Assembly: GCA_017979445.1 (NCBI GenBank)
Contig: CM030718.1
Coordinates: 14,052,760-14,116,759 of the forward strand
Source: Akebia trifoliata
Taxonomy: Eukaryota; Streptophyta; Magnoliopsida; Ranunculales; Lardizabalaceae
Direction: 5' to 3'
DNA length: 64,000 bases
Part shown: positions 46,455-59,704 of the stretch, piece after piece
Layout: each line of letters opens with the position of its first letter
Position numbering within the stretch: position 1 is the stretch's first letter
Made by a program: the position numbers and the translations under genes
Notes under the pieces: generated by a model
What the model was told of the DNA's origin: nothing
Databases searched by the model: none
The model's input: only the letters and a program-made list of their open reading frames with translations

Positions 46455-48260
46455 TATAAACACATGATTTATTCAATTTTGAATATATCATCCACTTTGG
46501 GGGATTTTTGAGTCGCCATCATTCATATGGGTATGAATGGTTACCCGAATTACATTTTTGTGACTTTCATACGGATATGGCTCATTTTGTCCAACTTTTA
46601 ATTTTTAGGTAACGGGGCTCATTTTATGGAGTAGGGAAGGTGTTAGGCACCCTACTCCATCCATCATGGTGATAACCTCTGATTTGGTCCATTTTTGAAA
46701 ATAAAAATAAAATAAAAGAAAATCAAAAAATTCGATATGTACCCTCAAGTATGAGGGACTTTAATATTGATTCAAACCATTGAGAACACCCTTATTGAAA
46801 AAGGGGCCCTTTGATGGTTTAAGCCATTAGTGGTATATGTGTAGGTGTAAAGAAGGAGAGAAGGAGAAGAGGGAAGTGGGGAGGAGAGAAGGGGGATGAT
46901 TCTTGTATGAAGCCCACCTTTTTCCTTGACTTGCTTGAAAAAGTTGAGAGTTGAGATAAAATTAAGAGTTGAGTGAAAATTAAGAGTTGAGTATTGAGGA
47001 TTGAGAATTGAGGTGAGTTGAGAGTAGATAATTTTTTTAGATGAAACTTTTTTCAAATTTTCATTAGGTAGTCAGAGTTGAGAATGAGGAGGGGTTTTAT
47101 AGAGTTTGAGAGTTATTTTTTGGAGTAAGATGGGTGAAATGTTGGGAGAGTAGAGAATGACATAAGTTTTGAGGGTGGGGGGTATGAAATTAGGAGTTGA
47201 GAGAAGGGTAATTATGTAATGGAGGTAAATGGGTTGTATTTTGATCCAAGTGGTTTGGATCCTACCCAAACCATTTGGGTAGAGTGTTTGGTTAGGTGGG
47301 ATGATGGGTGCTTAAGAGAGTGGTTATAATTGAGTGGTGTTTGGTTTAAGAGAATGGAATGTGTAAGAGGATGGTTAGGAGGGTGAAGGAGATGATGACA
47401 TGTGGCAAGATGTATGGAGATTAGGGATTTAAATTCAATTGATGAGAGAGAATGATTATTTGATTTGAGAGGATGGGTGTAGGTTTAGGTTGTAGAGATG
47501 GGTTTGTAGGTAATGACAAAGGTATATTAGGAGAAGGTGATAGTTGGTTAGTAGAGAGTGATGATAGTAGGTTAGGGGGTGTGGGTTAATGTGATGACAT
47601 GTGTCATTTTTTATGAAAAAGTTATTGGTTTGATGTGGGTAGTGGTTTGTGGGTTAGGGTTAATGGGTTGGATATGGATAAGGGCTTAGAGGTATTGGGC
47701 TTGGGTTCTAAGAAGGGTTTTGAATTTTAGGAATTGGTTGGGATCATTTTGGATTAGGTTTTCAAGGGTGAGAATGTTTTAGGGGATGTGGGATTAAATT
47801 TAGATTAGGGGTTAAGGTGAGAAACGCATTTTGTATGTGTTGAAGGTTCGTAGGCTTTGGATAATTTGATTCGGTAGCGGAGCGGTGAAGGTTGTGGAAA
47901 GTGGTGAGTATCCAAAGTCTCATTTTGTATGATTTATCAATTTAGGGATTTTGGGGATCATTGGATTGATCAAAATACCACGTGTTGGCAAATTGGGCTT
48001 TTTAGGGCCGTTGGTGAATTTATTGAAAAATCGAATATTTTTGTTTTGGGAGCGGAGCGGTGGAAGTTGGAGAAGTGTAGAGTAGGTCAAGTCCTTTTGG
48101 TGGGCCCACTAGACCACTAAGAGGTCTCAGGGGCCTCAGTTCAATCAAAATGTCATATTTGAGTGATTCGGGCATTTGAGGCCCGTTGGCCAATTTTATT
48201 GAAAGTTTGTTGTTTTTGGGCCCTTTCGAGTGAGGGTCTGTTAAAATTGGGGTGTCTACA
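46455..48260 (-). repeat. Family D LTR, first copy
   Basis: About 1.8 kb on the minus strand from TGTAGACACCCCAATTTTAAC (48260) to the primer site. It is collinear with 50075-52236, including AGCGGAGCGGTGAAGG-like and GGGCCCACTAGACC stretches, a TATA-like CTATAAAACC near 47095-47105, and the GTGCCTAACACCTTCCC motif near 46645. The inner boundary is approximate. Open frames inside (46772-47269, 47929-48271) are LTR sequence. Confidence 0.75.
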
Positions 48261-50055
48261 ATAAAAAACAACCAATTTTATTTCTAATTAAGATGTGGTG
48301 CACGATGCTGAGCAAGGGCACTCTTAAGTCACCTTTCGTTTAGAATAGATGTCGTTTATCCCCCTAGTACCGTAATACAATGGGGCAGGATCTCGCTTAG
48401 GCACTGATTTTGGCCAAGAAGTACAATTGGTGAACTTAGATTACTTTGATATACCATATAGGTCTAAGTCTAGGGTTATAGTTTTCATAAATATTTTTAG
48501 CATCCCGCGAGATGACCGACCACGTACTAGTACTACGTTGGCAATCGGGACATGTGACTATGCGACTTACAATAGGAAAAAGGCTCAAGTTACTCTAGCA
48601 TGGGTGTATCAATATACCTTTCAAAATCACCTGATCAAATGATTCTGATGCCCCAGTTTTATATACCTTAAGGTACGTGACTGGAGTTGTGATTTTCATG
48701 AATGACGTCACATCTCCGAGGAGATTGGGCCACGCACTAGTGCCACGTTGGCTATTAGGGACATGCAAGCATGCAATGCAATAAAGTAAACGTGCTAGTG
48801 GTATGTGCAAATAGGATGAGATGTGCCTGGGGCATTTTCAGATTAATGAGCCAGTGAGGCAAATGAAACCATCAATATATGGATGCCAATAGATCAAAGA
48901 ATACAAAATCAATCACAGCAACATTAAGATCAAGTAAGCACATTGAAAATATATCTATAGAGACTATGGTATTTTAGATAATTAATCAACAAAGAGAGCA
49001 TATCCATAATTAAGCATCGACCAATAATAAAAAATAACCCTTTTTTTTCAATTTTTTTTATTTTTTTTAAAACAACAAATGATCTAAAACAAAAGGACTT
49101 CTTTTTTTATTTATGGTCCAACCGAGGATCGCTTTGGGTGACTCAAACAAAATCAAGCCTTTAACGAATATTGAGTCGAGGATAAAATGATAATTATTGA
49201 GATGGAGAGATACTTTTTTTTTTTTTTTTGAATTTTTGAATTTTCATTTTGATCAAACAAAAAGTGGGGAGCTGTACGCCTTAAATTTAACAGAAAAGTG
49301 ATCCATTTGATCATTTTTAAGCCTTAAAACTCAAAACAAAAATAAAGTCCAAGAGAAAAGTTGTCAGGACTAACGTAAAGAACAAAATAAGTAAAACAAT
49401 TATTTTTTTTAGACACATTGCCTCTGATTTTGACTTGGGTCACAAAATTATTTTTTTACTCATTTTGTATCCCTACAAAGAACAAAATAGAAATATTAGT
49501 AGAAATGATAATAAACGAACTCAAAAACTAATTCTGACTTACCAAAATCTTGTTTACTTTGTCACATTTGAAAAAAATTTCATTTTATCCCAAATCGATA
49601 TACTATAATTAATCGGAGATCGGAGCAGAAAGTTACAGTCAGTTTAAGTTCTGCTATCTACTTGACAAAAAGAACGTTTTTTTTTATAAGTTTGTTAATC
49701 CAAACTAAGGCTACATTGCCTCTGGTTTTTGGCTTGAGCCAATAAAAAAACATTTTTTTCATTTTTTTTTTATGATGTACATGACTAAAAATCGGATAAC
49801 TAAAGAAAAAAATGGATTTCTCCTTTTTACCTAGGGGAATAAATAAAAAAAATAAACACACCTTGAAAACAGCCACAACAAACAAAACAAACAATGTTAG
49901 CTTGCAAATAAACAAAAGTAAGAAGTAAACATTACATGTCATGCGCAAAAAAATAAAAAAAATAAAAAAATAAAAAAACTTGCAAATAAAAGTATTTTGT
50001 ATTTTGTATATTTTTTTTTCAAAATGGTCGAGTTGACACGAGAGTAGAACCTTCT
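48261..50055 (-). other. Family D internal region with block E
   Basis: 48270-49010 is block E with its 211-bp dimer (48472 and 48683). 49010-50055 is AT-rich with two related ACATTGCCTCTG-TTT-GCTTG stretches (49410 and 49715) and long A and T runs. A 96-codon minus-strand frame at 49658-49948 is Phe/Leu/Lys-rich from low-complexity sequence and has no recognisable domain. No gag or pol is seen. Confidence 0.5.
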
Positions 50056-50074
50056 TCCTAATGGAGACGCCAAG
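50056..50074 (-). other. Family D primer binding site, second copy
   Basis: The minus strand reads TTGGCGTCTCCATTAGGAA next to the LTR end, as at 46437. Confidence 0.6.
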
Positions 50075-52236
50075 CTATAGATATGTGATTCTAAATCATG
50101 ATTATCACTTCTATGAAAGATTAAAGTTGCCACCATTCATATTTCGAAAAAGGTGTGAATGGTCACCCAATGTTCAATTTTACAAAAGTTACCATTTTGA
50201 CGTTTAGTGATTCTCAATGGATAAGATACCAATCTAACATTGAGATCAAAGTAAGCGGTTCAATTGGTGAAAATGGAAGGTGTTAGGCATCCTTTTCTCC
50301 CTATCAAGTGGTGGTAACCTTAACTTAACTCGATAATTTTGATTAAAAAATTATGAATAGAATAAAGTACCACGTGTCGATAACTTGTACCCTAAGTAAG
50401 AATTTACTATTGGCTTTAGCTCATAAGGATCATCTCATCAAAAGAAATGATAATGCCTTGGAAATCATATTTTTGAAAAGTGTTGCCTTCAGTTATGGAT
50501 ACATTCTCATGAGTCGAGAAGAATCCGAATGTCGGTTCCTAGAAAATGATTTAAGGGTTTTAAAATAATTTTATTTTTGAAAGAGGTTACAACCCCTATA
50601 CTTTCAACCGAACCGAAGTTCGATCTACCAGAGATAGGGAAGGGGGAACATCACATCTTAGAAGTTTTCTAAAAGAAAAATTAAAAAGAAGTAAGAAAGG
50701 AGGTAGAAGGGAAATGGAGAGGGGAGAGAGATGGGGTATGTCCCACCTTTAAGCCTTAAATGTCGTCCTTCTTTTCTTCCTTCTTCTTTTTCTATGTATT
50801 TTTCTTTGAGTCCTTAGTAAAATATGACAATGTATTTTAGAGTAATGTGAGAAGGTTGAAAGTGAAGTAGAAAGAAAGTAGAGAATATAAATGAGTTGAG
50901 AGTAGATTCTTTTTTTTTATGTAAGACTTGGTGGGAGAATTGGTAATCATTTTTGGGAAGAAGAGGGGGAATTTATAGATGTTTAGGGGTTACTTTAGGG
51001 ATATAGTGAGGTGAATTGTTAGAAGAGTAGAGAATGACATAAGTTTTGAAAGTGGAGGGTATGAAATTTAGAGTGGAAAGGAAGATAGTTGTATAATGAA
51101 GGTAAATAGTATTTTGATCCAAATGGTTTGGATCTTACCAAATCTATTTGGGAAGAGTGTTTGGTGAGGTGAGATGATGGGTGTTTAAGAGAGTGGTTGA
51201 TTGATTGAGTAGTGTTTGGTTTAAGAGAATGAAGGGTGTAAAAGAAGGTGGTTGATTAGGTTTTGAGAGGGTGAGAGAGAGATGGTGACATGTGGCAAGA
51301 TGTGTAGAAATTAAGGATTTAAATGAATTGATGGGAGAGAATAAGTGTTTGATTTAAGAGGAAGGATGTACGTTTAGATTGTAGAGATGGGTTTGTAAGG
51401 AATGATGATGGTAGGTTAGGGGGAAGTATGGGTTTGTAGGAATGATGATGGTAGGTTAGAGAAGGGTGATGGATTAATGTGAGTAGATAGACCTTTTTAG
51501 AGAAAAGGTGATGGGTTGATGTGTGGGTAGATGATGTTTAGAGAAAAAGTACTGGGATGAGGGAGGAGGTGAGATGGGGTGATGACATATGTCTCATTTG
51601 ATGATCAAGAGAGTAATTGGTTGATATGGATAATGGTTTATGGGCTTTGGTGGCTTGGGCTTGGGTTTTAGGAAGGATTTTTAGGTTATTTGAAATTGGT
51701 TAGGGTCATTTTTGAATGGGTTTTTTAGGGTGGGTAGGTTTTAGGGTTTAGGTGATGTGGGATTAAATTTAGGTTAGGTGGGCAAGGTGAGAAAATGTAC
51801 TTTTGAGAGTTGAGGGTTCGTGAGCTTTGAATGGGCTTAGGATTTTTCTAGATTCGAAGGTGGAGTGGTGAGGGTTATGAAAGGTGGTGGGTATCCCAAG
51901 CCTCATTTTATATTTATTTATCTTTTTAGGGGTTGTTGGAATCATTCGATTGATCAAAATGCCATGTATTGGCAAATTGGGTAGGCCCGTTGGCAACTTT
52001 TATTGAAAAATCCGTATTTTTGGTTTTACGAGCGGAGCGTTGAAGGCGAGGGGGTACACCAAATCTTTTTGGGTGGGCCCACTAGACCCATAGGGGGTCT
52101 TAGGGGCCCTCAATTTTGATAAAATGCCATATTTTAGTGATTCGGGCTTTTGAGGCCCGTTAATCGATTTTTATTGAAAAACTGCTATTTTTGGATCCTT
52201 TCAAGTAAAAGGCCCGTTCAAATTGGGGTGTCTACA
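50075..52236 (-). repeat. Family D LTR, second copy
   Basis: About 2.16 kb, minus strand from TGTAGACACCCCAATTTGAAC (52236). It is longer than the first copy because of internal differences around 51200-51650, where GGATGATGGTAGGTTAG-like and GTGATGGGTTGATGTG-like phrases repeat. TATA-like CTATAAATTCCCC lies near 50958-50972 on the minus strand. Confidence 0.75.
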
Positions 52237-54189
52237 CCTCCAGAGCATATCCAATCAAACGGAACGTATTACCTAGTTTAATGTACCATATAGCTACGAG
52301 ACTAGAGTTGTAGCTTTCATAAATGGTATTGCGTCCTACAAAGAGACCGACCATGTACTAGTACTATGTTGGCATTCGGGACATGTGACTTTCTGGCTTA
52401 CAATAGGACAAAGGCCTAGATCGCTCTAATGTGGGTGCATCAATATATCTTTTAGGGTCATCTGATAAAATAATAATGATGCCCCAATTTTATATACCAT
52501 AGAGGTATGTGACTGGAGTTATGGTTTTCATGAATGACGTCGCATTCCACAAGGAGATCGGGCCACATAATAGTACCACGTTGGCTATAAGGGACATGTA
52601 AGCATGCAATGCATCATAAATTAGACGTGTTAATGGTGTATATAAATAGGGTGGGGTATGCCTAGGACATTTTTTGTATAATTGGGCCCATGGCTAGATC
52701 ACATTACCAAATTATAGATATCAAATAAATATTGATTGTAAAACATAAAAATACCCATAACATGAAGATTAAAATCAATGCACGCACATCAAAGATGTAT
52801 ATCAATTAAGATCATAGCATATCAGATAGGCAATCAATTAGGATAGTGTAAATGAAAATAATGACGATGAATCAATCAGGATAACACAGAACTAATACTA
52901 ATCATCAATCAACCATTGAGCTGGCCACAAAAAAATATAATTTTTTTTTCTTTGAGGGACGTGCTTAGCCAACCTTCTTGTTGAATTTTTAATACAAAAT
53001 TCTCTTACTTTATGAAGATTGCTACACAACAAATCTGTGAGTGAGAACATAGGTTATTGAGTTCACGTGGACCATCACATCGGCACATCAATACCACAAC
53101 CTTCTAGGTTTCTTGTACAAAGCTTGGATTGAAAAATAAAATAAAATTTAAAAACAAATTCTTCCTTTTTCAAGCTTAGACCTAAGGTTTTGAAAATGGA
53201 TGACTATCGAAATTTTGAAATTTAAAATTAAAACTTCAAGTGAAGATTTTTTTTTTAAACTATTAATGTTCACCATTTGATTTTAATTTTCAAATTGATT
53301 GATCATAGCCATTTACACTCAAAATTGAAAATTAAGATCACTTTTTTTTTTTTAAATCTGAGTTTTTTCATGAAATCTAGAAGGCTACAACGTAAGATTT
53401 TTAATTTGATCTTTCAAGTGGGTCCAACGACACTTAATAAGATTTAATATCTTACTAAGCTAGTCATAATAGCTTTACCCAATGGTTAAAAATCACTACT
53501 AAGACAATGTTAATATCAATACATACACATCACCAATCTAACTGATTTCTTATATGTAGATTCATCAAGGTATGGACCATACATCCATATGGCCAGTAGG
53601 TCACAAAAATTCCTCGTGGCATACTAATAGAGTGCCCTTGACAATGGTTAGGAATGGCGCACCATTTTAGATCGCTATTAATTATTTTTTCTTTTTTATT
53701 TCTTGTTCTACCAGCAACGTGCACACACATATACACAAAACAATTCCCTTACCAATTTTTTAATTGTTTTTTTCTTTAATAGTTGCCACATCACACCTAC
53801 ACTTTCTCACTCATATTCTTATATTCTGTCTCTTGCAAGAAGCATCACAGAACCCACTATCGCTTGAGCATTAGATCCTTCTAGAATCATTGGAAGGCAA
53901 TCGTCAGGTGGGCAATCCAATTTTTTTTAGTGTTATTATAATATAAAGTATAAACTCAACAATTAACCTCTCCTAATTTTTCTTGAACCTTAAATGTTTG
54001 ATTGTTTTGGGTTTTTCAAAGGGGACAACAAAACATCAACAAAAATAAAAATAAAAAAGAAAATCATCCAAACCGATAAAAACTCAACCAACATGCCAAA
54101 AAAACGTAAGAAAATAAAATAAAAGTAGGCCAACTTTGCAATACGGTAATGCATCAATCTTTGAGATTTTCATATTTGATCTTGGAAGT
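52237..54189 (-). other. Leader of the 44656-60370 A element with block E
   Basis: 52250-52700 is block E (units at 52305 and 52516). 52700-54189 is AT-rich non-coding leader. The minus-strand frame at 53530-53736 has no recognisable domain. The order LTR, primer site, leader, block E matches the minus-strand element at 13916-22195; the 198-bp array is absent. Confidence 0.5.
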
Positions 54190-54207
54190 CCCCGATGGAG
54201 TAACCAC
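54190..54207 (-). other. Family A primer binding site
   Basis: The minus strand reads GTGGTTACTCCATCGGGG directly after the LTR end CTTTTA. Confidence 0.7.
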
Positions 54208-55046
54208 TAAAAGCACTTTCGATTCACAAGTGCAGATCCAATTTTTTTTTTGCAGTTACCACCTAATTTTATGGTCTAGGAATTAAATACGACTTTAAAC
54301 AGATAAGAAACACAAAATGACAAAGAGATTTGGTATAGGGATCATTTTACGGGATTGAAAAATATTAGGTACCAATCCCACTTAGTGAAAGTCGATCACT
54401 ACTATTCTCAAAGATTTATATAGCAAAAATGGTCTAAATCTAGAATAAAGATAAGAAAAATTACCTTTTTTTTTACCTGAGTGATTGTGACGATCGATTC
54501 TCTAAAAAATTGGTGGTAAGCGTTCCTGGTGTGAATCTTTTCTATTTGTCTTTGCTTCTAAATCTACTCTTAATATTTGAGATGAGATTTTTTCTTTTAG
54601 ATCTAAATCTTTTCCTGGGTTTTTAAGTATTTTTAAAGGGTTTTTTAGTGTTTTTAAATTGAAAATTAGGGCTTGAAGGTCAAGAATTGACTAGGGACTC
54701 CAGATTTAGCATTTTGAAAAATATTTGGAGAGTTTTTTACCTTTATTTTCTAAGGTTTCTCCAAGCCTACGAGATTGGATGGTAGAATTCCCTTTTTAAA
54801 TAACTTTATTCATAAGATTAGGGTTTGATTAGGTCTCTTTTAGATAAAGTCTATCTTTAACTAATCTTTTAAGTCGTTTATATAAGATTTCAATTAATTT
54901 TTATTTAGATTTTGATTTTTTGACTAATGTAGAAGGATTTTTTTAAATTTTGAAAAACCCTCCCCCCCAATAGAAGTTTCTTTATTAAATTATTTTAAAT
55001 TTTTGAGACCCCCAGATGGAGGGTTCTTTATTAAATATCAGGTGGT
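54208..55046 (-). repeat. Family A 5' LTR, inner part (continues at 59705-60370)
   Basis: This is collinear with 5300-6290 (reversed). It stops inside the LTR at 55046, and the rest resumes at 59705. The two pieces together make about 1.5 kb, a full A LTR split by a solo Athila LTR. Confidence 0.8.
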
Positions 55047-55740
55047 TGATGTTGTCATCATCTCATCTGAAATTAATATTTTTATACTCACCTTAGCTTG
55101 TAGGTAAGTAAAGGATCGAACCCAAGTGAAAAAGGGGATATTACCAAGTTAGCAAAAATGAAGTTAATCTAAACTACAAATTTAAAATCTTTTTTTTTAT
55201 CAAACAAAATAAAGAGTAAATGTTATTGGAAAATAAAGCAATATAAATGAAATTTATATTAAGGAAATAATAGAAATAATCCATTAGTGATTAAAGTAAC
55301 GTATGATTAGCAAATAAAATTGTATTTAAGTCTATCCTTCTTGTACTCAACCTTAAGGGGTTGGTGTGAGCTCCTTGGGTTGGAAGATATGGCATAAATC
55401 TTAAAATAATACTATAGTTATGATTCATTCACTTACTAATATGTAAAGTTCCTACCACCAAATATCTACATTAAGCATATTCTATCTTAATCTCATCTAA
55501 GCATGAAACATTTAAGTTAAGCATATGAGGTGTAAAGATTTATTGAAAGCTTTGATCCATTAGAGTTAGAATAAATCTTAAAAAGAAAATCCTATAAATA
55601 ACATAACGAACATGGAATGATAAAGAAATAAACACAAAATTAAAGTTTTCTCCTAGGCTTCCTCCTCTTACAAATGGAGGGAGTCTAGCTTATGATCATT
55701 GCGAGGATACAATAAGAAGTAAGAGAAACAATACATGTGT
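55047..55740 (-). repeat. Solo Athila LTR, inner part (rest at 59140-59704)
   Basis: This is the reverse of family F LTR sequence (compare 44200-44580). It is followed across the inserted T LTR by 59140-59704, giving about 1.26 kb. Flanks are GTGGT (55042-55046) and GTGGA (59705-59709), a target duplication with one mismatch. A LTR sequence lies on both sides, so this is a solo LTR. Confidence 0.72.
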
Positions 55741-57854
55741 TGTAAAATCCCGAGTTTTCAATTCGTATCTCGAGAAAAAAATAAATAGTGGAATTTTGAT
55801 AAAATCTTGAAAGTGGGACTTAGGGATAAAACTTTAGGCTGTTTCTGATCATTTTTATTGGAATCTGACCTCACCATTGGATTAAAAATGATCAAAAAAC
55901 ATACTTTAGCCTGTAAACACGCTCAAATACGAGTCCGAACATAAAAGTTGCAAAATCCTCGATACCGAGTCGAACCGGACTAAAATAGTGACTTTTTGCT
56001 AGAGCAAGAATTTTAAGATTTGATTATACCATTGGGTTCATAACGAAAAATTATTGAATATGGAATATTTATTTATCATTTTGAGGCACAGAAAGTCGAA
56101 TTATCGTCAAAAATCAAAATGAGGTTAATTTTAGGGGTCACCTCAGGCTAAAAATGTAAATTTTTGTTAGAAACAAAATTTGTAGAAATTAACCATACCA
56201 TTAGATCTGGAACAAAAAATTAGATAAAATAGAGTATCCATTTGTTAGTTTTGGAGTCCAAACGGTCAAGTTATCGTTGATCGAAACAATAGTCAAAATA
56301 CTGATTTCGTCTTGAGACTTTATATAAATAATTAAAATTTTTTTTTCAATATTCATCTTCCCCAACCCGTCCAACACCAGCCACGTTTTTTTTAAAAAAT
56401 TTATTTTTCTCCTAATCTTCCAACTTCGATTCGTCGCGAACCGTTCACCGTCGACGTCGGACTCAGAAGGGAGAAACGTCTGCAGCGTCGTTCTCTACAA
56501 AATCCACCCAACATCTTTCTATTTCACTTTCTTTTTCACTCCGTATTCTCAAAAATCAGTCGTATTTATATACGGGAATTTTGAAACTTCAACCTCAGAT
56601 TTCATCGATTTTGAGGATAAACCGTCCTTCGCCGCAGAAGAGAGAAAGGACGACGGCATCGAGATCTTCAAAATCACCAAGTCGGTTTCAAAAATCAGCC
56701 ACCTCAAAGTACGAGTCACCTCGATCTTCGTGCCGATCGTCTCGATTTTCTCGCACGTGTTACAATTCCGTCTCATAGAAATTGTAAGGAACTTTCAATT
56801 TCTATTAGTAATCGTAGATTGTGAAAATTACTTTTAGGATTTTATTAAAAATTTGTAATGAGTTTCAAAAAATATAGAATTCAATTGATTATTTCAAATT
56901 CACACCAGAACTTGCATGTTTGATTTGTTTAACTATATTTTATAAGAAAATATACATGAGTAGGATATCTCACTGGGTTATTTCCATTAGTTGGGTCCTA
57001 TGAATCGCTCGGACCCTGTTTTGATCTAAGTTTTGTATTTTTTCAATATTATTGATGAAAATGAATTTTATAATTGGAAAAAAATGATTTAAATATTCAA
57101 TGAACTCAAATTGAGTTGATGAATATCAGAAAGTGGATATTTTATTTGAAAGATTGAAAATAGTAAAAATGAAAAAAATGAAAAAAATGTATGAAATGGT
57201 AAAATTTCAGAGTCACACCCGAGGGGTGATGTCTGCATTTTGCATTGTTGTATTGTGTGTAGGTTGGTGAACGGATATCCAAGGATAATGTTACTGGTTG
57301 CATGTTTATTTACTTTCTGTTAGCGCGAGGCGCTGTTTACTTTTCCGTTCTATTATTTATTTTAGGTCGGTTGGCCACACTTGCATGATAGGAAACTGGA
57401 TATCCATTCTCAATCTTGTACTGTTAATTTCTCTTTTGTTTTCAAATGAAAATAATATATATATATATATATATAGGGTCGGGTTCCTACGACACACATT
57501 GCACACACATTGCGACAACGTGTTTGTCTTATATGGGTAAAAATATTTGGAATGGGCTGATTTTTTGTGAGGATGATCTCTGTGATAAGGGGATCATCCT
57601 GACAAAAAATCATCCCATTCCAAAACTTGTAACCCCATCAAAATTGATTTACAAAAATTAGACGGTCTATAATTTTTCAACAAAAATTGGACGGTCTAGA
57701 AGTTTCATAATGAGCTGATTTTTGGTAAGGATGATCTCCTCACCACAAAGATCATCCTTACAAAAAATCAGCCCATTCCAAACATTTTTGCCCATATAAG
57801 ACAAAACATGTTGTCTATATGTGTGTTGAAATGGTTGTCGTTTGAACCTGACCC

Positions 57855-57885
<31 letters not shown>

Positions 57886-59134
57886 GCTATTTTATGAACT
57901 ATTAAAAAGTCTGTGAATGCCTGAAGGGATAGTGCGTCATATCATCCGGAGTGGTGTGCTATCCTGGGATGTACGGTAGGGACCACCAAGCTCATATATG
58001 GTATGGGATACGTATGAGAGTGGAGTCACAACTGGAATCCGGGTTATTCATCTCTATCTTTACCAGTGAACTTGTTATGTAAAGGTGGTCGTATATGAAT
58101 GATTTGTATATTCTGAAATCACATGCACGCCTGATAGGCATAGACGAAGATGATTAGTTAGTGATCACTAACAATCTATAGTAGTCGAACGATTTGATAC
58201 ATCAAAAAGAGACCTATTGCTTACGATCACGTCAAATGACTAGCCTGAACTGGATAAATGGTCAACCAAATGTGATAAATGCAGTGACCGACCACAAAAT
58301 CAGGAACTAAAAGTAAAAGAAGAATTATAACATCATGTCCCGATTGGGAGCGATCCAGTCATGAATCCCAATTCTCTAATTCTAATACTCCACCATTGTG
58401 TAGTATGTATTTGTTGTCTTATTTTGATATATAAAATTAAATGCATGTTTAATGTTTCCATTTGATCAATTAGATTTGTATAAAAAGATAATGTTATAGT
58501 GAGTATTGCTGATCAATTTAATGTGAGTTTTAAAATGTTTAATTGCTCATCCCTGGCTATATATACTAGTTAATCGTAATTTCTTTTGTAAAAATTTACA
58601 TATTTTAAAATGATTCAGTATGTTTATTTATTCGTTCATGTTAGGAGAGGTTATTGGTAGAAATTGTTTGATTCCTTACTGGGTAATCATTGTTACTCAC
58701 CTTTTACTTCTCTATTTTTTTAGTTTCAGATTTAGAGCTTGGCGAGGCAAGTATAGAGCATGAGTGAGGATCATCTGGTGGGTCAGATAGACAGTCAGAG
58801 TCCATCACTTGGTGAGTATTAGGACTATACCCCTAATGGTGTCAGATTCGTCTAGGAGTATTATGATTTTTTTATCGAGTGTTAGAACTTTTGTTAGAGT
58901 GAGGAAATAGTTGTATAATTATGTATTTTGTTATCCTTTCGCATTCTGATCTATCGTACATATTGTAATATTTTGTATGTATATATGCAGGATTGTATAT
59001 CGTTTATCAGGTGCAAGTTGATTGCCTTGGAATGTTAACATAAATAGAGGAGACCATGCCGAAATTTCGAGGTGCCACCTAGTACCTCGAGATCTGACAT
59101 GGGGATTTGTGTTAGCGTTTGGCGGGACGCCACA
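55741..59134 (+). mobile_element. Complete solo family T LTR with perfect 5-bp TSD
   Basis: 3,394 bp from TGTAAAATCCCG to CGCCACA, flanked by TGTGT at 55736-55740 and 59135-59139. Its first part matches 1-1328 reversed and its second part 3036-4814. Without the MITE at 57476-57854 it is 3,015 bp. No primer site or PPT adjoins it. Frames at 56549-56778 and 57298-57661 are LTR or MITE sequence, not genes. Confidence 0.93.
57476..57854. mobile_element. 379-bp foldback MITE inside a TA microsatellite
   Basis: The ends are GGGTCGGGTTC and GAACCTGACCC, inverted with few mismatches, and the inverted repeats extend inward for most of the element. Each arm also folds on itself around CTGATTTTTTG-AAGGATGATCT and its inverse, so four related copies alternate in orientation. 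It is flanked on both sides by (AT)n. The same site in the LTR at 3515-3558 is an uninterrupted (AT)n. It has no coding capacity. Confidence 0.85.
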
Positions 59135-59139
59135 TGTGT

Positions 59140-59704
59140 TAATGTCGTAACCAATATATATTGTCTCCTTGAAAAATTAAAGAGAAAATGCCAAGAACAT
59201 TGGAGGGAAAAAAGTAAAGGGACAAGGGCCCAAGAACTCTTTTCTAATTAGGAAAATGATTTATTTGTAGACTTGAGGTGTTCTAAAATAATCCAAAAAT
59301 ACCCACCATCACTCTTGTGTATAGTCTCACGTGTGGAGTACACTAGAGCTTTTTTAGGGTGATTATTTTAAGATGGACTATGCCACATTGATATGGAAGC
59401 ATCCAGATCTCTATTTTTGCATAGCTGCTTGATTGGTCTTCCTAATTGCAGTACACTCTTAATTGATTGATTTTGTATTTATCTTGATAAGTTAATCATT
59501 GACCTGTACAATGAACGTATGAGATTAGTTTTTCGATAATTACTTTTATTTTGTACAATTAAGCCTAATTAGCATAGTATAACATGAAATGTGATAAATT
59601 GAGGTTTAACATACTTATTTTCCTAATCTAATAAAATAAAGATGAAAATCGAGATAAATGCCTAGAAAAAATGCAGATAAATCAATGTTTTGAGACATTG
59701 ATTA
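59140..59704 (-). repeat. Solo Athila LTR, outer part
   Basis: The minus strand begins TAATCAATGTCTCAAAAC (consensus TGATCA) at 59704 and is collinear with 43603 onward. It continues at 55740 after the T solo LTR is removed. Confidence 0.75.

Noticed and set aside
46772..48271. Several frames within the first D LTR as small genes
   Set aside because: They lie inside an LTR, are not conserved in the second D LTR, and have no domain.
49658..49948. 96-codon minus-strand frame as a membrane protein
   Set aside because: The Phe/Leu runs come from A/T tracts. There is no conserved motif and the frame lies in non-coding family D sequence.
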